Source: Burkholderia cenocepacia
GTDB lineage: Bacteria; Pseudomonadota; Gammaproteobacteria; Burkholderiales; Burkholderiaceae
DNA length: 64,000 bases
Assembly: GCF_014211915.1 (NCBI RefSeq)
Contig: NZ_CP060042.1
Coordinates: forward strand, 1-64,000
Reading direction: 5' to 3'
The notes beneath the pieces were generated by a model. The model saw only the letters and a program-made list of their open reading frames with translations, did no database searches and had not been told where the DNA came from. Shown here in pieces: positions 16,664-25,620 of the stretch (its first letter is position 1; every line of letters starts with the position of its first letter). Made by a program: the position numbers and the translations under genes.

Positions 16664-17773
16664 ATGATGAGTAAATTGTTTACGCCCTACGATCTCTCCG
16701 GGACGCAGCTCGCCAACCGCGTCGTCATGGCACCGATGACGCGTACGCGTACGCCCGATAACATTCCCAACGATCTCACCGCGCTCTACTACGCGCAGCG
16801 TGCTTCCGCCGGCTTGATCATCACCGAAGGTCTTCCGGTGTCCGAAGAGGGCCGCGGCTATCTGTATACGCCGGGTCTGTACACCGACGAGCAGACGGAA
16901 GGATGGCGGAAGGTCACCGACGCCGTGCACAAAAAGGGCGGCAAAATCTTTGCCCAGCTCTGGCACGTTGGCCGGCTGTCCCACGTTTCCATCCAGCCTG
17001 GCAATGCGGCTCCGGTGTCGTCGGGCGAAGTGCCGGCGACCACGACCATGGTCTACGCGTGGGTAGAACCCGGCAAGGAGGGCCCGGTCCTCCCGAGTGT
17101 GCCGCGTGCGCTGACCACGGACGAAGTGCAACGTGTCACTCAGGACTTCGTTGCATCCGCGCGTCGGGCGATGGACGCAGGCTTCGACGGCGTGGAAGTG
17201 ATGGCGGCCAATGCCTTCCTGTTCGACCAGTTCCTGAGCAGCGCGCTGAACACCCGCACCGACCAATATGGTGGTTCCATCGCTAATCGTCAGCGCTTTT
17301 TGCTGGAGACGATCGACGCCCTGGCAGACGCCATTGGCGGTGAAAAGGTGGGCGTGCGGGTCTCGCCGTTCGGGCGCATCTACGATATGGAGGCCTTCGA
17401 AGGGGAAGCGGATGCGTGGGCGAGCATGGCCTCGGCCTTGAACGAACGGAAGCTGGCGTTCGTGCACCTGAACTATCAGACGACCATTTCTGCAGCAGGT
17501 ACTCCGGATGGCTTTGGTGCGGCCTTTCGCAAGGCCTACCAAGGCACGCTGATCGGCGCCGGCGGCTTCACGCAGGAGCTCGCCGAAGCCGAACTGGCGA
17601 AGGGAGAACTTGACCTGATCGCGTTCGGCACGGCCTTCATTTCCAATCCCGATTTGGTGGAGCGGATGAAGAACGGTTGGCCGCTCACGGAGCCCGATCG
17701 GTCGACCTTCTATGGCGTCATTGGTGCCAAGGGCTACACCGATTATCCGACTTTCGAGCAGGAAACCGCGTAA
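16664..17773 (+). CDS. Alkene reductase, old yellow enzyme family (NemA-like)
   Basis: A flavoprotein of about 369 residues that reduces activated C=C bonds with NAD(P)H. FMN-barrel motifs are clear: VVMAPMTRTR, ITEGLPVS, QLWHVGRLSH, LSSALNTRTDQYGGSIANRQRF, GVRVSPFGR, IGAGGFT, IAFGTAFISNPDL. The substrate-binding pair, normally His-x-x-Asn (in a VEVHGAN-type motif), reads VEVMAAN: the Asn (183) is kept but His is replaced by Met (180), which may change substrate choice. The start is one of two adjacent ATGs, 16664 or 16667. Related reductases occur in bacterial thiosulfinate-tolerance clusters, which fits its place here. Confidence 0.9.
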   Translation: MMSKLFTPYDLSGTQLANRVVMAPMTRTRTPDNIPNDLTALYYAQRASAGLIITEGLPVSEEGRGYLYTPGLYTDEQTEGWRKVTDAVHKKGGKIFAQLWHVGRLSHVSIQPGNAAPVSSGEVPATTTMVYAWVEPGKEGPVLPSVPRALTTDEVQRVTQDFVASARRAMDAGFDGVEVMAANAFLFDQFLSSALNTRTDQYGGSIANRQRFLLETIDALADAIGGEKVGVRVSPFGRIYDMEAFEGEADAWASMASALNERKLAFVHLNYQTTISAAGTPDGFGAAFRKAYQGTLIGAGGFTQELAEAELAKGELDLIAFGTAFISNPDLVERMKNGWPLTEPDRSTFYGVIGAKGYTDYPTFEQETA

Positions 17774-18153
17774 TCGGACTGAAATACCGACGCATCATTC
17801 CGGTCCCCGACATGAACGCGAGATGAGGTACGGCGGGCTCGGACTGCTTGCATGGGAAGTCTCCGAATCAACTTTTCCAAGTCGTTCGAAGTGCTTCCCA
17901 TCGGCATTTAATAGCATCAGAAGATCTGGCGAAACTTGGCCGGCCGACCGTGATCCGGGCCGGTCAACGCGTCGCCTCAGGTTGCATGCCACATTCAGAC
18001 TCCCCATCGACGTCAATGCAGGCCTTCGAAACTGTTGCGCGTCATGGGACCGAAAGGTCAAGCGGATATGCCGTCGTCCGTCGGTGCGATAGACCAACAG
18101 CTGCATCGCGCGAGGCTCGTTGAATGCTTGATTTCGTACATGGAGAATCCAGT
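17774..18153. other. Gap inside the thiol-stress operon
   Basis: About 380 bases between the alkene reductase and the C-S lyase genes. No credible gene, no operator copy and no clear terminator was seen. It may hold a secondary promoter for the lyase gene. Confidence 0.4.
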
Positions 18154-19362
18154 ATGGGCTATAACTTTGATCGCTCGATCTCCCGCCGCAACACAAATGC
18201 AATGGCGGAGGAAGGTTTCGCGAATTATCTGTTCGGAGCGGATGCACCTGCACTTGCACTCGAGATGCCGAGAGAAGAGCTGATATCGATGTGGGTCGCC
18301 GACATGCAATTCGCCGCCCCCGATGCCGCCATCGATGCCATTACCGAGCGCCTCAAACATCCCATCTTCGGCTACACGGCGGACCTGGACGAGCAGCTCT
18401 ATCAGGCTTTCCACTCCTGGTGTGCGCAACGATACAGCTGGCATTTCGCTCGCGAGGAAATGCAGGTCTCACTCGGCGTCATACCAGCCCTCTTCGCACT
18501 CGTAGAATATGTGTGCCGCCCCGGCGACAAAGTGCTTAGTCTGACGCCGGCCTATGGATACTTCAAACACGCGGCGCTTCAGCGCGATCGCGAATTCGTG
18601 ACGTCGCGCATGCTCGCATCCGACGACGGCAAGTACTCGATCGACTTTGAGGACTTCGAAGCGAAAGTTAGCGATCCGGCGGTGAAGCTCTTTTTCCTCT
18701 GCCACCCTCACAATCCGACCGGCCGGATCTGGACAAGCGACGAGCTGCGCCGAATGGGTGAACTCTGCATCGCAAACGGTGTGAAGATTGTTTCTGACGA
18801 GATCCATTGCGACTTGCTAAGAACCGGAAATGCACACACGCCGTTGGCGAAGTTGTTCCCGGGTAGCCCGGACATCATCACGTGCATGGCCGTTAGCAAG
18901 ACGTTCAATCTGGCAGGAATGATGATCGCGACCGTCATCATCCCGGATCCGGAATTGCGCTCAGAATGGAAACGGCGCCACTACCCGTTCGTGAACCCGC
19001 TCAGTCTCGCCGCCGCCATCGGTGCGTACCGCGATGGCGCTCCGTGGTTGGATGCGCTGCGGCTGTATCTGGACGAGAACTTCGCCCTGACTCAACGCTT
19101 TGTGAGCGATCACTTGCCAAAAGCAAAATTTCGCGTTCCGGAAGCGACTTATCTGGCGTGGATCGACCTACGGACCTATTTCGACGATTCAGTCAACCTC
19201 ACGCGTTTCTTTCTTGAAAAATCAGGCGTCGTTCTGGAAGGCGGAGAGATGTTCGTCGAGAACGGCGACCGCAGAGTGCGACTCAATCTTGCGTGTCCGC
19301 GGGCGCAGCTTCGGCTGTCCCTCGAACGAATCCGAGATGCAATTGTGAAGCAATACCATTGA
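18154..19362 (+). CDS. MalY/PatB-type PLP-dependent C-S lyase
   Basis: A 402-residue fold-type I aminotransferase-like enzyme of the MalY/PatB group, which cleaves C-S bonds of cysteine conjugates such as cystathionine or S-alkyl-cysteines to pyruvate, ammonia and a thiol. Family marks are MWVADMQFAAPDA, FGYTADLDEQLYQAFHSWCAQRY, HPHNPTGRIWTSDEL, VSDEIHCDLL and the PLP lysine in MAVSKTFNLAGM. The ATG at 18154 has TGGAGAATCC in front. In alliaceous plants S-alkyl-cysteine derivatives abound, so a role in onion-sulfur chemistry is plausible (inference). The tautomerase gene follows after 58 bases. Confidence 0.9.
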   Translation: MGYNFDRSISRRNTNAMAEEGFANYLFGADAPALALEMPREELISMWVADMQFAAPDAAIDAITERLKHPIFGYTADLDEQLYQAFHSWCAQRYSWHFAREEMQVSLGVIPALFALVEYVCRPGDKVLSLTPAYGYFKHAALQRDREFVTSRMLASDDGKYSIDFEDFEAKVSDPAVKLFFLCHPHNPTGRIWTSDELRRMGELCIANGVKIVSDEIHCDLLRTGNAHTPLAKLFPGSPDIITCMAVSKTFNLAGMMIATVIIPDPELRSEWKRRHYPFVNPLSLAAAIGAYRDGAPWLDALRLYLDENFALTQRFVSDHLPKAKFRVPEATYLAWIDLRTYFDDSVNLTRFFLEKSGVVLEGGEMFVENGDRRVRLNLACPRAQLRLSLERIRDAIVKQYH

Positions 19363-19420
19363 ATCAAGCCGACGTAAGGCAAGACAGCAGCATCAATTCA
19401 AACGAACTAAAGGAACACTT

Positions 19421-19639
19421 ATGCCGCTCATTAACGTAAAAGTCATCGAAGGCGTTTTCTCCGCAGCCGACAAGGAAAAGATCATTTCTACCCTTACCGA
19501 CGCAATGGTGTCGATCGAGGGCGAAAGCATGCGGCCCGTTACCTGGGTTATCGTTGAAGAAGTAAAGAGCGGTGACTGGGGCATTGCCGGCAACGCACTA
19601 ACAACCGAGAGGGTTAAGGCACTGGCCGCAGGCCAGTAA
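19421..19639 (+). CDS. 4-oxalocrotonate tautomerase family protein
   Basis: A 72-residue small tautomerase. The initiator Met is followed by Pro (MPLINVKVIEG), the catalytic N-terminal base of the family, with the usual beta-alpha-beta layout and VTWVIVEEVKSGDWGIAGN for the second strand. A GGAAC sequence precedes the ATG. Members use Pro-1 for keto-enol tautomerisation or hydration of unsaturated acids. It is the last gene before the strong terminator at 19656, which closes the TetR-controlled operon. Confidence 0.88.
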   Translation: MPLINVKVIEGVFSAADKEKIISTLTDAMVSIEGESMRPVTWVIVEEVKSGDWGIAGNALTTERVKALAAGQ

Positions 19640-19655
19640 CTGGCTGGCCCTGAAC

Positions 19656-19707
19656 GGGCTCCAGCGGCAGTGAAGCGACCATCGCTTATGCCGTTGGAGC
19701 CCTTTTT
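19656..19707 (+). terminator. Rho-independent terminator of the thiol-stress operon
   Basis: GGGCTCCAGCGGCA (19656-19669) pairs with TGCCGTTGGAGCCC (19689-19702) over 14 positions with one G-T, followed by TTTTT. It lies 17 bases after the tautomerase stop. Confidence 0.9.
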
Positions 19708-20668
19708 CATTGCTTCCACGGCATGCTACCTATAACGCGCAGCCAGCTCGATAGATCGAGTGGGCCCGGTCACCGCTCCGAATTTCAACAGCCGCCCAGT
19801 GCCAAAGTGAGCATGACGACAAGAGGCGCCTGAGATCACAATAACCAATCCGCCGATCTTTGCGGCGGCTTGCGCGTCAAACGGCAGCGGCAGGTCGGGC
19901 GTGATCGTCATGCGGGCTTGCTGCGTGATTTTCGCCTCGGTCGCTACACTGCTACAGCGATGGTGAGAACCCCACAGCCGAGAACGGATCGTAGGTTGAC
20001 ACCGGGTGCGAACATGCCAGAGGGTTCCATGGGGACGCCCTCCCGTTTATAAGCACTCGAAACTACTTTACATAACAGATACTAACATCGGCACTGGTAC
20101 ATTTAGAATGTCTTGCGTCCAACTTCATGGCGCGGCCATTTCGGCACAACATTGAATTCCGTAGATGTACAGAGTGCGCCACTCCTGAACTCTAGCAATC
20201 CAGGTATCGTTGTATCGTCGATGTTCTGACATGCGTCTGCAACAGTCGCCACATTGCCCGCAGACCGCCCGCAAGCCGAGCCGCAGCATACACTACGCCA
20301 TAGTCGAAATCGATGCTCATTTTGATCTCTCGCTATTTTTACTTCTACCGCTCCGCGAGGGCATGAAGTTGCGCCAAGTATGACCGACACGTCGACGTTC
20401 GCCACAGCTCAATGCGTCGATGCCGCGACAGATCCTCAGATCAGAAAACAGCAGCTCATAAAATCAAATTTTCAAACAATTCGCCCGATTGATTCTCCAT
20501 GAAACCGGTCGGCATCACGCCTAGGCAACAGCCGCAACCACAAAGAAGCCTACCACGTCGCGTAGAATATTAAATAATTTTAAATTCTCACAACACCCTC
20601 CCTTCTGAACTACTCTTGGCAACTCAGATGTTGCAAAATTCATTTTTAAATTTTTACCAGGAGAGAAA
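19708..20668. other. Intergenic region before the T6SS cargo
   Basis: About 960 bases with no supported gene. Short frames (19726-19911 minus, 20103-20405 minus) show no family features. A segment near 20058-20115 (AACTACTTTACATAAC, then TAAC, GTACAT and TTTAGAATGTC) resembles the one at 2551-2610 just left of the ISNCY element. From about 20430 the composition becomes AT-rich, leading into the AT-rich toxin gene. Confidence 0.45.
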
Positions 20669-22129
20669 ATGGGCCTCGATCTCGGGAAATTAATAAAAGG
20701 TGTTGCGCAAGACGTCGGGCACAAAATCGAAAAAGCAGCAAATGGCGCCGCGCATGCTGTCGAAAATGCAGTAAAGGACACCGTGCATGCAGCAGGGACT
20801 GCCGTGGGAGAGCTTTCCAAGCTCCCAGAACACGTTCAAGATACAATATCCACCCTAACAAAGAAAAGAAAAAAAACCTCCCTCACGGTAAGAATCCACA
20901 ACCAATGGGGATCATCAATTAAAAACGTTTCACTTGCGCATCGCTACCTCGAAAAACTTCCAAATGTCCCCATAGTCGGCCAGATCACTTCCCTCTTTGG
21001 TTTTTGCCCGCAATCGATGTCGATATCAATCTACAACCGGTTATATGCTGACAAATTAGATAATGAGAGAAAATCAAAATCGTCCGAAGTTGAATTTTAC
21101 GTCTACGGCGGCAATACCGGAAATGATTATTGGATTATTAAGTTCGAGGCAGATGGGAAAATATGGTCCCATGACGGCGAACTAACTCACACCCTCACCC
21201 ACAAGGATCACGAAGCATCCGGAGGGGAAATTGTTTGTCATATAGTAAAAGACAGTGGTCATCCGAAAATTCGTATAACGACACCAAGCAGCACAGAATG
21301 TTTTGCCCTTCAAGGATATCCACTCCCGTCGGACGACGCGCGTCCTGTATATGCAATCGCACACAAGTGCAACCGCACCCATGACGTAGCACATGCAATA
21401 CATCTCGGATACAACGCCGTCGAGTGCGATCTGGAGTACGATAAAAAGAGTGGCGTCATGCATGTAAATCATACCACCATTGAAGCACTGAATATTGGCC
21501 CCGGCTTAAAACTTGATGAGTGGCTAGACCAAGCAAAGGAAATCCTAGATCTTTATCCAGACGAATTTAATCTCATTATCTTCGATAGCAAATTTGCCGC
21601 CGAACTCAACGCGGAGGAGAGCAGCAAAATTTTTGTTGACATCAGAAAAAGAATCAGAGATAAACTAAACACCAGAACGAGATCAATCAATTTAATATTC
21701 TCAATATCGAAATTCGAAAAACGATTTGCATTCGATAAGATCCACGGAGATCTACTCGACAATGAAGGCATCGCCATCGATGAAAGTGACAATCCTGAAG
21801 AAGTAGAAAAGTACTTTAAATCTATAAATTGTAGAAACGTTTGGTATGGAGATGGAATTTTTGTTGCTGGCACGAAGAAGATAGACGAACCCATTAAAAC
21901 CGGAGTTCGTCTGCGAGACGAACACAAAATAATTAAAAAGGTCTACGCTTGGACCCTCAAGGATCCTGATTCCATAAAGAGGTTTTTTGTCAATTACAAA
22001 GTGGACGGCGTTTTCACCAATCCGGAAGGACTTTTCGATGGGTCTAGCGCCGAATTAAGCCTAATTCGCAACGAAAGATCCATTAGACTCTCTAAGAGAG
22101 GAGATAAACCTTTCGAAGTTCACAAGTAA
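20669..22129 (+). CDS. Sphingomyelinase D/phospholipase D-like toxin, probable T6SS effector
   Basis: A 486-residue protein whose C-terminal ~265 residues match the GDPD-like TIM barrel of spider and bacterial sphingomyelinase D toxins. Catalytic residues line up: H232 (YAIAHK), E252 and D254 (VECDLEYD), H268 (HVNH), D306 and K308 (IFDSKF), W428 (KVYAWTLKD), then VDGVFTNPEG. Residues ~1-65 are an Ala-rich amphipathic helix region; ~70-205 form a beta-rich domain of unknown type. No signal peptide is present. The ATG follows AGGAGAGAAA. The gene is far more AT-rich than its neighbours, a sign of transfer. It stands upstream of vgrG, so delivery by type VI secretion is the likely use (inference). 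Confidence 0.8.
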   Translation: MGLDLGKLIKGVAQDVGHKIEKAANGAAHAVENAVKDTVHAAGTAVGELSKLPEHVQDTISTLTKKRKKTSLTVRIHNQWGSSIKNVSLAHRYLEKLPNVPIVGQITSLFGFCPQSMSISIYNRLYADKLDNERKSKSSEVEFYVYGGNTGNDYWIIKFEADGKIWSHDGELTHTLTHKDHEASGGEIVCHIVKDSGHPKIRITTPSSTECFALQGYPLPSDDARPVYAIAHKCNRTHDVAHAIHLGYNAVECDLEYDKKSGVMHVNHTTIEALNIGPGLKLDEWLDQAKEILDLYPDEFNLIIFDSKFAAELNAEESSKIFVDIRKRIRDKLNTRTRSINLIFSISKFEKRFAFDKIHGDLLDNEGIAIDESDNPEEVEKYFKSINCRNVWYGDGIFVAGTKKIDEPIKTGVRLRDEHKIIKKVYAWTLKDPDSIKRFFVNYKVDGVFTNPEGLFDGSSAELSLIRNERSIRLSKRGDKPFEVHK

Positions 22130-22799
22130 AATAGATCGAAATTACTATCTATCTGATTTTCACTTGGTGGGCGGAAGCCCCACTCTCCGACCACCAAGCA
22201 ATTGCATCAGCTCGCCGACATCGCTTCTCCCCTTTAAGAGCCTCTAACACAAGCAACCAACAAATCTCGAACAGATCACCACGGCAGCTAGCGCAAGCAA
22301 AGCGACATGAATATCGCGGCACCGTTCGAAGTAGCGCTGCATTTTCCGGCCTTTCGTCGACGTAGATGAAGGCTCGCGGCCGGATTTCGCGCAACAGAAA
22401 TTGGCCGCCAAGCTGCGCAACCCTTACCGACGAATCGAGTAGCGGCATCGATGTCCGGTACGGGTCATCCCGTCCATCAGTCCCATATTTCCCTTACTCC
22501 TGCGAAACACTGCGCCGAATCTATCCCGAATGAACCGATGTTCGCTATCGAGGCACTCATACTGGAGCGCATGTGTCATTTTTCTTTCGAACTTAATTAT
22601 GAAAGATCGTTAAATTCGCACGACAGGTACAATACCGGCTGGTACGATCGAGTCAAGCATCGGCGTCCGGTTTGTTCCTGCGACTCGCTTTAGGGACAAG
22701 CCATAAAGTTAACGATGCCCAGAGGGGAATGGCGAGGGCCATAGCTGTTCCCTTTCGCCTCCGCGCTGCGCGGAAAACTCAAACAATATTGAGAGAAAA
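22130..22799. other. Gap between toxin gene and vgrG
   Basis: About 670 bases without a credible gene on either strand. In particular no immunity-like frame follows the sphingomyelinase-D-like gene. The right part carries the ribosome binding site region of vgrG (GAGAGAAAA). Confidence 0.5.
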
Positions 22800-25585
22800 A
22801 TGGTACTCAAACCACCTGCGCTCGGGGAACTCAAATTTCGCGAGCTGTACGACGCGATTCATCGGGGTTTGCTTCAGCGCAACCGCCTGCTGAAGCTGGA
22901 CACGCCGCTGGGACAGAACGCACTGATTCCGCTGCGTGCGCGTGGCACGGCCCGGATTGGCCGTGACTATAACTGGACACTCGATGTCGCGTCGCTGCGT
23001 GACGACACCGCCCTGCTGTCGTTGATGCACCAGCCAGTCACCCTATGGATTCAGCAGGCCACTGCCCCGTTTGCCGATTCCGTCTATCGTCCAATCCACG
23101 GCTTCGTGCACCGGGTCGGCTACCTGGGCGGGGACGGTGGGCTCTCAACCTACCAGCTCGAATTTTCGTCGGCGCTGGTGTTCCTGGGGGCACGCGTAAT
23201 GACGAGGGGTGGCTCGAACAGACGGCGCAGGACATCGTATCCGACCTCCTCAATCGCTACCCGCAGTTGCAGGGCCGATTCCGCTTCAACCTGAATCGCG
23301 AGCCGTCGGTGCGCTCGTGGTGCCGGCAAAGTGAAACCGATCTTCATTTCTTTCACCGCCTGCTCGAAGACGAAGGCTGGTATTGCTACTGGGCACACGA
23401 GCCGGTCCGGGACGGCGAGACACCCAAGACCACGCTGGTTATTGTCGACCAGGTCGCGGCGCTCCCCGATGCGAAGCCGGCCGATTTCGTGCACGGCGCT
23501 GGCGACAACGAGGCCGTGAACGGGTTCACACACTGGGCGGCGATGCAGACACTGCAGAGCATGCGGTACGAGTCCAGCTCGTTCGATTACAAGCGCCCGT
23601 CTTCCCGCTTTGAAGCGGCGAGTGCGCTCGCGTCGGTCAGTTACGTCACGGACGACGGCCGGCACCAGGCGGAGCAAAACCGGATTCCGAATGCGCCGAT
23701 GACGGTCTATGAGCCGACCGCGTATGGCTATCCGGATTCTGACAGCGGCGGCGCCCGCGCCCGCCGGCGCGTACAGGGCTGGGACGCACGCGCCCGGCGC
23801 TACTTTGGGGTCGGCGGTCTACGCTGGCTTGATGCGGGATCGCGCTTCGTGCTCAACGACCACCCGCGCCATCCGGAACGCGACGACGCCGACCGAACGT
23901 TCCTGGTGGTCGAGGCGCGCTGGTGTATCGAGAACAACGTGCCAATCGGCCAGCCGCTGACCGAATTCCCGCTCAGCCTGCGTGCGGCGCTGGCCGAGCA
24001 GCAGGCCGCACACGGCGCGCGCTTCTCGACGCCGGGCCACGCCGAGGACGGTATGGCCGGCTTCTTCGTGCTCGAGATCGAGGCGCAGGACGCGCGGGTC
24101 GAGTTTCGCAGCCCGTTCGACCATCCGAAACCGGCGATGTCGATTGAGCATGCGCTCGTCGTTACGCAGCAGGGCATCGAGGCCTGGTCGAACGAGAGGA
24201 ACCAGGTCCGCGTGCATTTTGCGTGGGACCGAAAAAATCCGGACGGCGCGTTCAATGCGTCGCCCCTGCTGTCGTCGATGCAGTCCGATACGGGCAACGG
24301 GTACGGCGCGGTGCACGTTCCGCGTGCGGGCGAATGGGTGCTCATCGGTTACTGGAGCAATGACTGTGATAAGCCGTTTATTTTGGGGCGTGTCAACGGC
24401 GGCACGACACCATCGCCATGGCACACGAACGTGCTGCTTTCAGGGTTCCAGTCGCAGGGCTTCGGCAACACCGGCGCGTACAACGCGTTCGTGCACGACG
24501 ACGCGACGAACCAGGGCGGAACGCGGCTCATCAGCTACACGGGCAAGAGCTACGCGGCGCTCACGCAGGGCTACCTGATCCAGCAGGACGGCAATACGCG
24601 CGGTCGGTACCTGGGCCAAGGGTTCGTACTGCACGCCGACGAATACGGTGCAGTGCGTGCGAGCAAGGGCCTGTCGATCAGCACGCACTTGAAAGGATAC
24701 GATGACGAACAGCTCAGCGTCGACGAAGCCCGCACGCGGCTGCAGCAGGCCGGAATGCTGGTGGAGTCGCTGTCGAGCGCCAGCACGACCGCGCAGGCCG
24801 AATCGCTACAGGCGGGCCAGGATGCGCTGAAGGACCTGGCGACAGCGGTACAAAAGCCGGCGTCAGGGCAGACGTCGGGCGGCGTCACGGCCGGTGGCGG
24901 CACCGGCAACGCGAACAGCTTCGCGAAGCCCGTGATCGTGATCGCGACCCCGGCGGACTTTGCTGCCCTCGCGGATCGTTCCGCGCACGTTGTCGCGGAA
25001 GCGGAAATCAACGTGGTCAGCGGTGAGAACACCCACCTGGCGAGCGGCAAGTCGCTTATCGCGGCCGCTGCGGAGAAGATCAGCCTGTTCGTACAGAAGG
25101 CCGGAATGAAGCTGTTCGCTGCGAAGGGGCCGATCGAGGTGTCCGCGCACACCGACGAAATCAAACTGAACTCGGCCAAGGATACGTCGCTGTTCAGCAA
25201 AAAGCGGATCGTGATCGAGGCGACCGAGGAACTGATCTTCAAGTGCGGCGGCTCGTACATCCGAGTCACGAAGGATGGCATCGAGGACGGCACGCGCGGC
25301 GGCCGCACCATCAAATCAGCATCGTTCAGCCGACAGGGACCGAGCTCAGTCGCCGAGCACATGAATAGCTTGCCGACGGCCAAGTTCAACGATCCGTATG
25401 TCCTGCGCGATCGCATCAGCGGCGAGGTGCTGAAAAACCACCCGTACGAGCTGATTCGCGGCGATGGAACAAAGTTGTCCGGGATGACAAACGAGCTGGG
25501 GCAAATCACCGAGCAGAAGAGCGAGGATATCGAGAAGCTAGCGGTGCGCGCGTTGCGGCCGACGCCGACCGGTCCTGCAGCATGA
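22800..25585 (+). pseudogene. vgrG: Type VI secretion spike protein VgrG, frameshifted as written
   Basis: The first frame (from ATG 22800) gives the VgrG N-terminal gp27-like region (LLKLDTPLGQNALIPLRARGTARIG, QPVTLWIQQA, GFVHRVGYLGGDGGLSTYQLEFSSALVFLGAR). At about 23191-23197 (GCACGCGTAATGAC) one base seems lost: the next frame carries on at once with RNDEGWLEQTAQDIVSDLL, QSETDLHFFHRLLEDEGW, the gp5-like part (VHFAWDR, GEWVLIGYW) and a long C-terminal DUF2345-like beta extension. Repaired, the protein would be about 928 residues and normal. It forms the spike that carries the effectors encoded around it. A single-base assembly error is as likely as true inactivation. Confidence 0.85.
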
Positions 25586-25620
25586 ATCCGATAATCGATG
25601 CTCGAATTTGACGAACGACA

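Noticed and set aside
20103..20405. 100-residue minus-strand frame before the toxin gene
   Set aside because: No recognisable motif and no ribosome binding site; the surrounding region looks intergenic.
22149..22448. Possible immunity gene on the minus strand after the sphingomyelinase-D-like gene
   Set aside because: The frame is antisense to the effector, lacks membrane or signal features and has no coding character.
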